DNA of 39,893 bases, taken from the NCBI RefSeq assembly GCF_937873925.1, contig NZ_CALNAT010000183.1, forward strand, positions 1 through 39,893, read 5' to 3'. A model generated the notes under the pieces. The model worked only from the letters and a program-made list of their open reading frames with translations, did no database searches and was not told the DNA's origin. Source of the DNA: an uncultured Proteiniphilum sp. (GTDB lineage Bacteria; Bacteroidota; Bacteroidia; Bacteroidales; Dysgonomonadaceae). Shown here in pieces: positions 1-8,054 of the stretch (position 1 is its first letter; every line of letters begins with the position of its first letter). A program made the translations under genes and the position numbers.

Positions 1-3
1 CCG

Positions 4-25
4 GGGGCTTTTACTTTTTAGCCCC
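4..25. terminator. Hairpin at the left edge, possible terminator of an upstream gene
   Basis: GGGGCT (4-9) and AGCCCC (20-25) form a six-pair stem around a T-rich ten-base loop. No T-run follows on either strand, so this is a weak candidate. The rest of 1-253 holds no reading frame I can support; the only other pattern is a nine-base direct repeat CCATGCCGG at 24-32 and 62-70. Confidence 0.25.
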
Positions 26-253
26 ATGCCGGGAAACACTACTTTTAACAGGTTACTTTATCCATGCCGGTTGAAAAGAATATCCTACCTCTTTTTTACA
101 ACTTCCCCATTTTTCAGTTGGATAAAACTGTATGAGGAGTAAAGACGACGTAAATTGAGTTAAAATAAATAGAGCGAAGCATCCTTGCCGCTACTGAAAA
201 ATATAATTTATTTCGTAACAATTTCCTGAGCAGAAATAAAAATATGTAAACTT

Positions 254-284
254 TTTGTATTCCCTTCAGCTTATGTTATATTTG
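254..284 (+). promoter_or_regulatory. Bacteroidota-type promoter of the transport operon
   Basis: TTTG at 254-257 and TATATTTG at 277-284 are separated by exactly 19 bases. This matches the Bacteroidota primary-sigma consensus TTTG-N19-21-TAnnTTTG. Transcription would start near 291, leaving an AT-rich leader of about 105 bases before the ATG at 397. No comparably good promoter is seen before the next six genes, which supports one long operon. Confidence 0.75.
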
Positions 285-396
285 TAGCGATTAAGACAAA
301 GCAATTCACAATCTTCTTGAAAAAATAAAAATAGATTATTTTTTTAAATCTTGGTGAAAAAATGCGTCATAGAGTAGTACTTTTGAAAAATAAACG

Positions 397-1290
397 ATGA
401 GCATATCAATACGGTCGCTGAATAAGGTTTACCCGAATGGTAACCACGCATTGAAAAATATCAATATGGAGATTCCGACAGGTATGTTTGGACTGTTGGG
501 GCCTAACGGAGCCGGCAAATCCACGCTTATGCGGATCCTCGTGGCCCTTATGGAGCCATCGTCCGGAGAAGTCGATGTATTCGGGTATAACCTGCTGAAG
601 GAGCGCAAAGAAGTGCGCGGTATCCTCGGCTATTTACCCCAGGATTTCCGCTTTTTTGCCAAATATAAAACGTATGAGTTTTTAGACTATGCCGCACGCT
701 TGTCCGGCATGAACAACGGGAAAAAGCGTCGTCAAGCGGTGGATGAGATGTTGGAAAGTGTCGGATTGTTTGATGTGCGGGAACGCTATGCCGGTAGATT
801 ATCGGGTGGGATGAAACGTCGTTTGGGTATTGCCCAGGCGTTGATCCACAATCCGAAATTGATTATTGTGGATGAACCCACAACAGGATTAGACCCGGAA
901 GAGCGGATCCGTTTCCGTAACCTGCTTGCTAAAATCAGCGAACAGGATGTAACGATCATTTTATCGACGCATATTGTAGGTGATATATCCAGTACCTGTA
1001 ATTGCATGGCCTTAATGAACAAAGGCGAAATTGCTTTTTTCGGTTCGCCGGAAGATATGCGTAAGGAAGCGGAAGGGAAAGTCTGGCGTATGCAAATCAG
1101 TGGTGATGACTTGCCCCTGGTAGATAAAAAATATCCGGTAATTACTACAATCCCATCGGGAACAGGATGGGAAATTCAGGTCGTTGCCGACGAAATAGAA
1201 GGTTACGATGCGGAACCTTATCCGCCGAATCTCGAACATGCGTATGTTTATTATATGGAGAAAAAGTTGGATCGATGGGTTGATGATTAG
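397..1290 (+). CDS. ABC transporter ATP-binding protein (ABC-2 exporter type)
   Basis: This is a cytoplasmic ATPase that should power an ABC-2-type membrane partner. The 297 residues form one complete nucleotide-binding domain: A-loop tyrosine in NKVYPNG, Walker A GPNGAGKST at 35-43 (Lys41), signature SGGMK at 136-140, Walker B ending in Asp159-Glu160, and H-loop His192. The tail beyond about residue 225 is a small C-terminal domain ending in NLEHAYVYYMEKK. It closely resembles the ATPase fused to the second RND permease of this operon: both carry MFGLLGPNGAGKSTLMRI, an ISS-x-CN segment and a NLE-x-AY tail. The two may therefore pair as a heterodimer. It is the first gene after the promoter at 254-284, with a 95-base gap to the next gene. 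Function is certain at family level; the substrate is unknown. Confidence 0.93.
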   Translation: MSISIRSLNKVYPNGNHALKNINMEIPTGMFGLLGPNGAGKSTLMRILVALMEPSSGEVDVFGYNLLKERKEVRGILGYLPQDFRFFAKYKTYEFLDYAARLSGMNNGKKRRQAVDEMLESVGLFDVRERYAGRLSGGMKRRLGIAQALIHNPKLIIVDEPTTGLDPEERIRFRNLLAKISEQDVTIILSTHIVGDISSTCNCMALMNKGEIAFFGSPEDMRKEAEGKVWRMQISGDDLPLVDKKYPVITTIPSGTGWEIQVVADEIEGYDAEPYPPNLEHAYVYYMEKKLDRWVDD

Positions 1291-1385
1291 TAAGGTTGAA
1301 GCTAAATAACGTCTGAAGAGAAGAATTGAAACAAGGTCTGATTAAGTTGAAGAGGAATATTTTTTTTGAAATTAAGATATAAAGC

Positions 1386-4300
1386 ATGCCCAAATTGCAT
1401 AATATACAGTCTGTTGCCAAATACGAGAGTAAGCTTCTGATGAGGAGCTGGTTTTACCGGATCTTTCTCGTGTTGGCGATCTTATTTTTGTGCATATTTA
1501 ATTTTGCAGCATTGGTGGCTGAAGGCGGTGGATTTTGGCTGATGAAGGCATTACCTGCCAATATCCCCTACGTTAACCTGATGTTTTTGAATACCGGCCA
1601 GGCTATCATAGCCGTATTTCTGTCGTCCGAATTTTTGAAATCGGATAAAAAACTTGATACTTCGGAGGTTTTCTATGTGCATCCCCTTAGCAATGCAGAA
1701 TATGTGACCGGTAAGATCTGGGGGAATATGGGGGTTTTTATTCGTTTAGACCTCTTTATCATTGTGTTGGTTGTTGCTTTCAATCTTATTTCCGGCGTAT
1801 CCATTGACTGGATGGCTTATCTCGTTTATTTTTTGCTGATTTGTATCCCCACCTTAATTTATATTTTCGGCTTGTCCATCGGACTTATGCTTGTCCTTAA
1901 AAGCCAGGCCATTACTTTTGTCCTTTTATTAGGATACATTGCACTCACGCTGTTTTATATAGGTGATAAGTTTTATTACCTGTTTGATTATATGGTGTAT
2001 AATCTGCCTTTGGTAAAATCTACGATCATTGGATTTTCGAACTGGGGGGCGTTGATTAATCACCGCATGATTTACCTTTTACTCGGATCAGGGTTTATTT
2101 GTCTGTCTATTTTCTTGTTCAGGCGACTTCCCAATACAAAATACGGAAGTTATCGTTGGCTTTTCCTGTCGTTGGTCTTTGTTTCTGCGGGGATATGGGC
2201 TTCCTACAATCATGTTGTCACCATCATGAAAGCGGCAAAAATGCGTCAAATCTATACCGAAGTGAACAATCAATATGTGAATACGCCGAAAATGGTGATC
2301 GACCATTACGATATCAGTCTGGATCAGCACCCCCAAACGATCTCTTCGGAAGTGGAGATGCGTGCGGTAGCATTGGAAGAAGCTGCCGTATTTACATTTT
2401 GCCTGAATCCCGGATTGAAAGTGAGTGAAGTAACAGAAAATAATAAAGCGTTGTCATTTACGCGGGATCATCAGATCCTGTTGATTGATTTTGGACGTGA
2501 AATAGAGTCGGGAGATTCGGTCCGCTTTAAGCTGAAATATGCCGGCTCTATCGATGAAGGCTTTTGTTATTTGGATATTCCTGCCGAAATATTACAGGAG
2601 GAATATGCAAGTGAAATGTTCAAGATAGATAAAAAATACAGTTTTCAGGATAAAAACTATTTGCTTTTCACGCCTGAAACGTATTGGTATCCACGTCCGG
2701 GCACGTCATACAGCAGTGAAAACCCGGATTGGCAACAGGCTTATTTTAGTCATTTCCGGTTGAAAGTGAAGACGATAAATGATTTGAAAGCGTTGTCGCA
2801 GGGAACCATGAAATGGCCGGTCGTGAAAAGGATTACGGTTGATCCCGATGAAGCAGAGAAAGGTAACAGGGAATTAACCGCTCCGGCAGAAGATAATCGG
2901 GCAGACAGGGTTCCCGGAAAAGATTCAACCGGAGTCTCCGGTCGGGATTCGGAACGGAGGCCGGGTGGAAACCGTGAACGGAGGCCAGGCAGAAATAGAG
3001 ATGCTGGAAGTGATCGAAGCCGGGAAAGGGATGCCGGCGATGCTTCGGGTGACGGAGTGGCCCAAAATCGTGGACAAAGAGCCAATAGAAATACGGATGA
3101 AGGCGGCGGTCCGCGTCGGGAAAGGGTTACGGAGAGAGGTGCCGAAGGAAGGGGTTCCCGTGGGGAAAGAGGCTCAGTAAGAGGCGAAGGAGGGGGATCC
3201 AGGCAAAGTGGCGAAAGGGGTGTACCGCGAGATTCAGCCGCGGAGAGAGATAAGGCGTTAGCGAAAATAAGTCCGAAAGTGATTACGGAAGTCTCATACG
3301 ACAGTATTTTTATTTATGAAACTGATTTTCTAACCCCATCCATCACGCTTATCATCGGTGATTATGAACAGAAAAGTATCGATGTGGATAAGACGCTTTT
3401 CAGCATATGGCATTTGAAAGGTCACGATTATTTTTCCACTGTGTTCAACGCGGTCGCCGATACGATCCCGGCACAAATCAGGGAGCGCAGACGCTCGGTC
3501 GAAAGCGCTTATTATCTTGATTATTCGTTCAGTCGCTTTTCTCTTGTCGAAGTGCCTGTGCAGTTCTACAATTATGTGCGCACATGGACGCAAGCACAGG
3601 AAGTCATGCAGCCCGAAATGGTGTTGTTCCCGGAAAGGGGCAGCCTGATCAATGATGCGGATGTAGTGAAAGGGGTGCAGAATGAAAAAAACCGGGCAAA
3701 AAGAGACGGACAGGAGATCAGTGATGAAGAAGCGGCTATACGTGTCCTGAACCGCTTTATGCGGTTGTTTGAACGAACGGAAAGTAATTTTAACTGGTCA
3801 CAGGATCGGGGTTCGTTGAATGTTTCCGTAAAACCGAATGCTTATTTTGTTTTTCCGCAATTATATAATTTCAGATACAATGTTTTTTCTTCCGAGTGGC
3901 CTGTTGCCAATCGCTTAATCGAACTATACCTGCAGGATAAAGTGGATAATAATGACTGGGTCAGGCAGATGAACGGAATCAGCAATGATGAAAAAGCAAA
4001 CCTGCTGATGGAACAATCACCATTCAAAGAACTACTTGCCGATGCGGAGCAGCGGAATTTACTTGATAATGTCACTGCATTGAAAGCCAATTACCTGTTC
4101 GCCCCTGCAGAGCGAAATGTCGGATATGAAGAATACAGGGATTCGTTACGTGCTGTTTTGCAACGTAATATTTTTACCAATCTGAGGTTTGAGAACCTGT
4201 TGGATACCATGGGGATGATTGCCGGGGTAGATCTGCGCGCACCTCTTGAAGCGTGGTATCATCCTACTCCTCTTCCCGTCTATATCGTCGGAACGCCGGA

Positions 4301-5195
4301 AGTCATCCGGATTATGAATCGGGATAAAGAAGTATTTGTTGTAAAGTTGCTGATTACAAATGATTCGGATCACGATGGGGTGGTCAATATAGAGATAAAT
4401 ATGGGTGGGGGGCTATATGACCCGCGTGCAAAACGGAAAGTGACGCTCAAGGCGCATGAAACGAAAAACCTGGTGTCCGTATGGGACGAAGCGCCGCGTA
4501 ATATCAATATCAATACATTGATTTCGGCAAACTTACCCAGCTTGATCAACCTTCCGGTAAACAATATCATTCGTGAACGAAACAAACCTATAGATGAAGA
4601 AGGGGATTTCGTCGTGGAAAACGCTTCTTACAAGATATCCGGTGAGGTGATTGTCGACAATGAAGACTCTACCCTGTTTGTGTTGTCGCTACCTGATGTC
4701 GTGGGTCTTTTGCCGCAGTGGCTTGATCGGGTGGATGACAATTCGTTCCGGTATTCGGGCGTATCCGGCTGGCGTCCGCCGTTGCAGTGGACATTGACTA
4801 CGAATGATAAATATTACGGCACGCATGTCCGTTCCGCTTATGTGATCAAAAGCGGAAGCGGAAGCCAGACCGCAACATGGAAAATTCCTGTTGCGGACGC
4901 CGGACAGTACGATTTATATTATTATGTCTACAAGCCGGATGAGTTTCGCAGGGGTCGCGGCAGAGGACCGGGCGGAGGTGGTCGTGGCCGTTCCGCGGGA
5001 GATGCCGAATATCACTTTAAAGTACGATATGACGATGACGAAGAAAATGCATACATTAATTTGCAGCGTTCGGAAGAGGGCTGGAGTATATTAGGAACTT
5101 ACTTTTTTAGTAATGATACGGTACAGGTAATTTTGAGCAATAATTGTAAATTACGTACCGTAACGGCCGATGCCGTTAAGATTGTCAGGAGATAA
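1386..5195 (+). CDS. ABC-2-type permease fused to a large periplasmic M1-peptidase-like domain lacking the zinc motif
   Basis: Residues 1 to about 285 hold about seven hydrophobic segments in an ABC-2 permease pattern, including the cytoplasmic motif with SEFLKSDKKLDTSEVFYVHP. The remaining roughly 980 residues should be periplasmic. They begin with a beta-rich region like the N-terminal domain of M1 aminopeptidases and contain M1-like stretches LVEVPVQF (720-727) and QPEMVLFPERG (742-752). No HExxH occurs anywhere: the zinc-helix position appears to be taken by the region around SSEWPVANR (835 onward), so it is probably not a peptidase. Two low-complexity tracts interrupt it, an Arg/Gly/Glu/Asp-rich insert near 488-625 and an Arg/Gly tract at 1188-1202. 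It is probably a membrane partner of the ATPase encoded 95 bases upstream. Permease/M1 fusions are known in Bacteroidota; the substrate here is unknown. Confidence 0.8.
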   Translation: MPKLHNIQSVAKYESKLLMRSWFYRIFLVLAILFLCIFNFAALVAEGGGFWLMKALPANIPYVNLMFLNTGQAIIAVFLSSEFLKSDKKLDTSEVFYVHPLSNAEYVTGKIWGNMGVFIRLDLFIIVLVVAFNLISGVSIDWMAYLVYFLLICIPTLIYIFGLSIGLMLVLKSQAITFVLLLGYIALTLFYIGDKFYYLFDYMVYNLPLVKSTIIGFSNWGALINHRMIYLLLGSGFICLSIFLFRRLPNTKYGSYRWLFLSLVFVSAGIWASYNHVVTIMKAAKMRQIYTEVNNQYVNTPKMVIDHYDISLDQHPQTISSEVEMRAVALEEAAVFTFCLNPGLKVSEVTENNKALSFTRDHQILLIDFGREIESGDSVRFKLKYAGSIDEGFCYLDIPAEILQEEYASEMFKIDKKYSFQDKNYLLFTPETYWYPRPGTSYSSENPDWQQAYFSHFRLKVKTINDLKALSQGTMKWPVVKRITVDPDEAEKGNRELTAPAEDNRADRVPGKDSTGVSGRDSERRPGGNRERRPGRNRDAGSDRSRERDAGDASGDGVAQNRGQRANRNTDEGGGPRRERVTERGAEGRGSRGERGSVRGEGGGSRQSGERGVPRDSAAERDKALAKISPKVITEVSYDSIFIYETDFLTPSITLIIGDYEQKSIDVDKTLFSIWHLKGHDYFSTVFNAVADTIPAQIRERRRSVESAYYLDYSFSRFSLVEVPVQFYNYVRTWTQAQEVMQPEMVLFPERGSLINDADVVKGVQNEKNRAKRDGQEISDEEAAIRVLNRFMRLFERTESNFNWSQDRGSLNVSVKPNAYFVFPQLYNFRYNVFSSEWPVANRLIELYLQDKVDNNDWVRQMNGISNDEKANLLMEQSPFKELLADAEQRNLLDNVTALKANYLFAPAERNVGYEEYRDSLRAVLQRNIFTNLRFENLLDTMGMIAGVDLRAPLEAWYHPTPLPVYIVGTPEVIRIMNRDKEVFVVKLLITNDSDHDGVVNIEINMGGGLYDPRAKRKVTLKAHETKNLVSVWDEAPRNININTLISANLPSLINLPVNNIIRERNKPIDEEGDFVVENASYKISGEVIVDNEDSTLFVLSLPDVVGLLPQWLDRVDDNSFRYSGVSGWRPPLQWTLTTNDKYYGTHVRSAYVIKSGSGSQTATWKIPVADAGQYDLYYYVYKPDEFRRGRGRGPGGGGRGRSAGDAEYHFKVRYDDDEENAYINLQRSEEGWSILGTYFFSNDTVQVILSNNCKLRTVTADAVKIVRR
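2850..3262 (+). repeat. Purine-rich low-complexity insert inside the ABC-2/M1-like gene
   Basis: About 135 codons encode almost only Arg, Gly, Glu, Asp, Ser and Asn. The DNA is G-rich on the plus strand and contains imperfect internal repeats, for example GAACGGAGGCC twice near 2951-2985. The frame stays open through the tract, so it is a coding expansion and not a frameshift. A second, shorter Arg/Gly tract sits near 4947-4995 in the same gene. Confidence 0.75.
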
Positions 5196-5400
5196 TGCGT
5201 ATATAGCTAAATATAAGACGTATCGAAGATTTAGCTGTAATCATAATATATGCGAACTATTTCGTTAAGCGAATACAGAGGCAAAACTTGTTTTGACTAT
5301 GGTGAGCGTAGAATTATCAATCGAGGAGCGAAGGCGGCTCAAATAGTGCAATAAAACTGGAAATAGTCTAACTTTAGTGAAAGTTTAATATTAAATAATT
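5196..5400 (+). other. Operon-internal 205-base gap with several inverted repeats
   Basis: This is the longest gap inside the transport operon and holds no reading frame I can support. It contains AGCTAAAT / ATTTAGCT (5205-5212 and 5229-5236), CAAAACTTGTTTTG (5282-5295), GACTAT / ATAGTC (5296-5301 and 5363-5368) and ACTTT / AAAGT (5371-5375 and 5380-5384). They could fold into a structured intercistronic RNA that sets the level of the TolC-MFP-RND part against the ABC part. No good TAnnTTTG promoter is seen. Confidence 0.35.
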
Positions 5401-6903
5401 ATGGATAATAAACGGTTAAGGATAAAATTTATCTGCTTCCCGATGTTTTTTGCGGTGGTATCATTGCTCTCATTCACCTATGCCCAGACGCCGTTAACCA
5501 TTGAACAGGCACTGGATATCGCAGAAGAGAATAATCCGGATCTGAAAGCGTCGAAGCTCAACCTTGAAAGATATCAACAGAATCTTGTTGCACAACGCGC
5601 GTCGCTAAAGTCGAAATTCTCATTGGATCTTAATCCGGTCAATTACAGCAGGTCGAGAAGGTTTGACAACAGGCTGTCTCAGTGGTATACCAATGAAACC
5701 CTGAATACGAGCGGTACCTTTATGATATCCCAACCGATTTTGTTGACCGATGGTGAAGTTTCGCTCATCAACACGTTTGGCTGGCAGGACAACAAATCGA
5801 CGGTGGAAGGCGTGGATAATAGTAACAGGGCATTCAGCAATGATCTTTATTTGCGACTGACACAGCCGATTTTTACTTACAATCGCCGAAAAATGGAATT
5901 GCAACAGATTGAGTTTGATTATGAAAATGCGGGTATACGATACGCTTTGCAACGGTTAAATACGGAAAGAAGCATTACCAATCAATTTTATACCGTGTAT
6001 ATGGCCCAAAATAACTTAGCCATCAGTAAGGAAGAGCTTGAAAATACGGAACAGAGTTTTGATATCATCAGAAATAAGGTAGAAGCCGACTTATCGGCAA
6101 GAGAAGAGCTTTATCAGGCGGAATTGAATCTTGCCAATGCACAATCTGCTGTTGAAGAACGCACCGTTTCACTTGAAAATGCGAAGGATCAGTTGAAACA
6201 AATATTAGGGATCGCATTGAGTGAAAATATTGAAGTGACTGCTGAAGTTGAGGTGAGCCCGATAGCCGTTGACCTGGTCCAGGCTGTTCAGAGCGGACTG
6301 AATTCGAGAATGGAACTCCGTCAGCGTGAGATTGATATTGAACTGGCCGAACTTCAGATGATTCAGACCAAAAGTCTAAACGAGTTCAGGGGAGATATTT
6401 CGCTATCGGTAGGGATCATTGGGGACAACGAAAAACTCGGCAATATTTATGAGAATCCTACCCAAAATCCCCGTGTAGCAATAAGTCTTGCCGTTCCCCT
6501 TTTTGATTGGGGAGAAAAAAAAGCGCGGGTAAGGGCGCAGAAAGTAGCGCAAACTATTGCAAAACTCGAGCAGGAAAATCTGCGAATCGATATTGAGCTT
6601 GATGTCAGGCAAGTATGGAGAAGACTTGAAAATCTTCGTACTCAAATTGATATTGCAGAAAAAAGTGTCCGTAATGCACAGCTGACGTACGATATTAACC
6701 TGACGAGATATCATGAAGGCGATCTTACAGGGATGGAAATCAGCCAGTTCCAAACCCAGTTGTCTAACAGGAAAATAGCGTATGCACAATCGCTCATCAA
6801 CTATAAAATTGAGCTGCTCAACCTTAAAATTTTAACTTTGTATGACTTTGAAAAAGAAAAACCTATTGTACCGATCAGGGAATTGATAGATGTTAATTAT
6901 TGA
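5401..6903 (+). CDS. TolC-family outer-membrane efflux protein
   Basis: This is the outer-membrane exit duct of a tripartite exporter. It has 500 residues, typical of the family. A signal peptide runs to about residue 28 (hydrophobic core followed by TYA-Q), and the mature start reads TPLTIEQALDIAEENNP, the usual start of an OEP domain. Two long alpha-helical, coiled-coil-rich halves follow, the second around residues 290-480, as expected for two OEP repeats. It lies between the ABC pair and the adaptor, with a 59-base gap to the adaptor gene. That gap contains TGATTT / AAATCA (6911-6916 and 6931-6936) followed by five T residues, a weak attenuator-like hairpin. Because this is the only outer-membrane factor in the operon, it probably serves both RND proteins and possibly the ABC parts. 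Confidence 0.93.
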   Translation: MDNKRLRIKFICFPMFFAVVSLLSFTYAQTPLTIEQALDIAEENNPDLKASKLNLERYQQNLVAQRASLKSKFSLDLNPVNYSRSRRFDNRLSQWYTNETLNTSGTFMISQPILLTDGEVSLINTFGWQDNKSTVEGVDNSNRAFSNDLYLRLTQPIFTYNRRKMELQQIEFDYENAGIRYALQRLNTERSITNQFYTVYMAQNNLAISKEELENTEQSFDIIRNKVEADLSAREELYQAELNLANAQSAVEERTVSLENAKDQLKQILGIALSENIEVTAEVEVSPIAVDLVQAVQSGLNSRMELRQREIDIELAELQMIQTKSLNEFRGDISLSVGIIGDNEKLGNIYENPTQNPRVAISLAVPLFDWGEKKARVRAQKVAQTIAKLEQENLRIDIELDVRQVWRRLENLRTQIDIAEKSVRNAQLTYDINLTRYHEGDLTGMEISQFQTQLSNRKIAYAQSLINYKIELLNLKILTLYDFEKEKPIVPIRELIDVNY

Positions 6904-6962
6904 AATGGGCTGATTTGTAAATAAAATAATAAATCATTTTTAATATAAAAACAAATAATCGG

Positions 6963-8012
6963 ATGAAGTACAGAATCTTATTATCTACGGTAATGGTTGC
7001 TTTACTTACGGCATGTGGAAATCAACCCCAAGGCGGTCAAAGCGACATCGAGACACCTGTCTCTGTGCAGGAGCTTAAAAAAGGTTCGATCAGCAAGTTG
7101 GTTAATACGACGGGAACGGCCCTGGCGACTTATAGTGTGGAACTTAATGCCGAGATGAGCGGATTTTACGGCCTTCAGACAAATCCTTCCACCGGCAAAC
7201 CTTATAAGTTGGGCGATGCGGTTAAAAAAGATCAGTTGATCATCCGTCTTGAAGATAAGGAATATGAAAACGGAATCGCGTTGGAGTCCAGAAAGCTTAG
7301 TCTTGAAATAGCAGAACAAGAGCAAAATAAACAAACGGCTCTGTACGAAAAAGGAGGCGTTACATTAAGTGAAATGCGCAATACCGAGGTAAGGGTTACC
7401 AATGCCCGTTACGACCTTGAAAATGCGACTTTAAATCTTGAGAAAATGAGTGTGAGGGCGCCATTTGACGGAATCATCGTATCCCTGCCGCATTATACGC
7501 CGCAAAGTCGCGTGACACAAGGAAGTCCGATGGTCGGGTTGATGGCGTATAATCGCATGTATATGGATATCAATCTTCCGGAAAGTGCGATTGAATATGT
7601 AAAATCAAATCAACCTGTCTATATCACGCATTATACGTTGCCTGATACGCTTCGGGGCGAGATAAGTGAGTTGTCACCGGCTATCAGCACGGAAACCCGT
7701 ACATTCAAAGGGAAAATATTGATTAATAACAACCAGTTGAAACTGCGTCCCGGTATGTTTGTAAAAGCCGATATTGTGGTAGATCAGGCGGATAGTGCGA
7801 TTATTATTCCGAAAGACGTTGTCCTTTCAAGAAGGAACAGGAAATATGTGTATATCGTAGAAAGAAACACTGCGATTGTGCGGGATATCCAAACGGGTCT
7901 TGAAGATGAAGATAACCTAGAGGTTACTGAAGGGCTGAGAGAAAATGATAACCTGATCATCAGGGGATACGAGACCTTGCGTGAAAATAGCCGCGTCAAA
8001 GTATTGAAATAG
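6963..8012 (+). CDS. RND efflux periplasmic adaptor (membrane-fusion lipoprotein)
   Basis: The adaptor bridges the inner-membrane pump and the TolC-like duct. A lipoprotein signal ends in LLTAC with Cys18 as the lipidation site, so it is probably anchored to the inner membrane. The 349-residue protein shows the usual order: a lipoyl/barrel-sandwich half near 45-95, a short alpha-helical hairpin near 95-160 (LSLEIAEQEQNKQ and the following helix), the second lipoyl half with VRAPFDGIIVSLPHY, a beta-barrel domain near 190-270, and a membrane-proximal domain ending in RENSRVKVLK. The hairpin is short, as in many Bacteroidota adaptors. It is 42 bases upstream of the first RND permease and should be co-translated with it. 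Confidence 0.93.
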   Translation: MKYRILLSTVMVALLTACGNQPQGGQSDIETPVSVQELKKGSISKLVNTTGTALATYSVELNAEMSGFYGLQTNPSTGKPYKLGDAVKKDQLIIRLEDKEYENGIALESRKLSLEIAEQEQNKQTALYEKGGVTLSEMRNTEVRVTNARYDLENATLNLEKMSVRAPFDGIIVSLPHYTPQSRVTQGSPMVGLMAYNRMYMDINLPESAIEYVKSNQPVYITHYTLPDTLRGEISELSPAISTETRTFKGKILINNNQLKLRPGMFVKADIVVDQADSAIIIPKDVVLSRRNRKYVYIVERNTAIVRDIQTGLEDEDNLEVTEGLRENDNLIIRGYETLRENSRVKVLK

Positions 8013-8054
8013 CGTGGTCAATAGAGTAGATATATTTTTAACATGTCATAGTAA

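Noticed and set aside
2965..3180. Alternative plus-strand frame through the low-complexity tract
   Set aside because: Both frames are open because of the repeat composition; only the long frame continues into conserved sequence on both sides.
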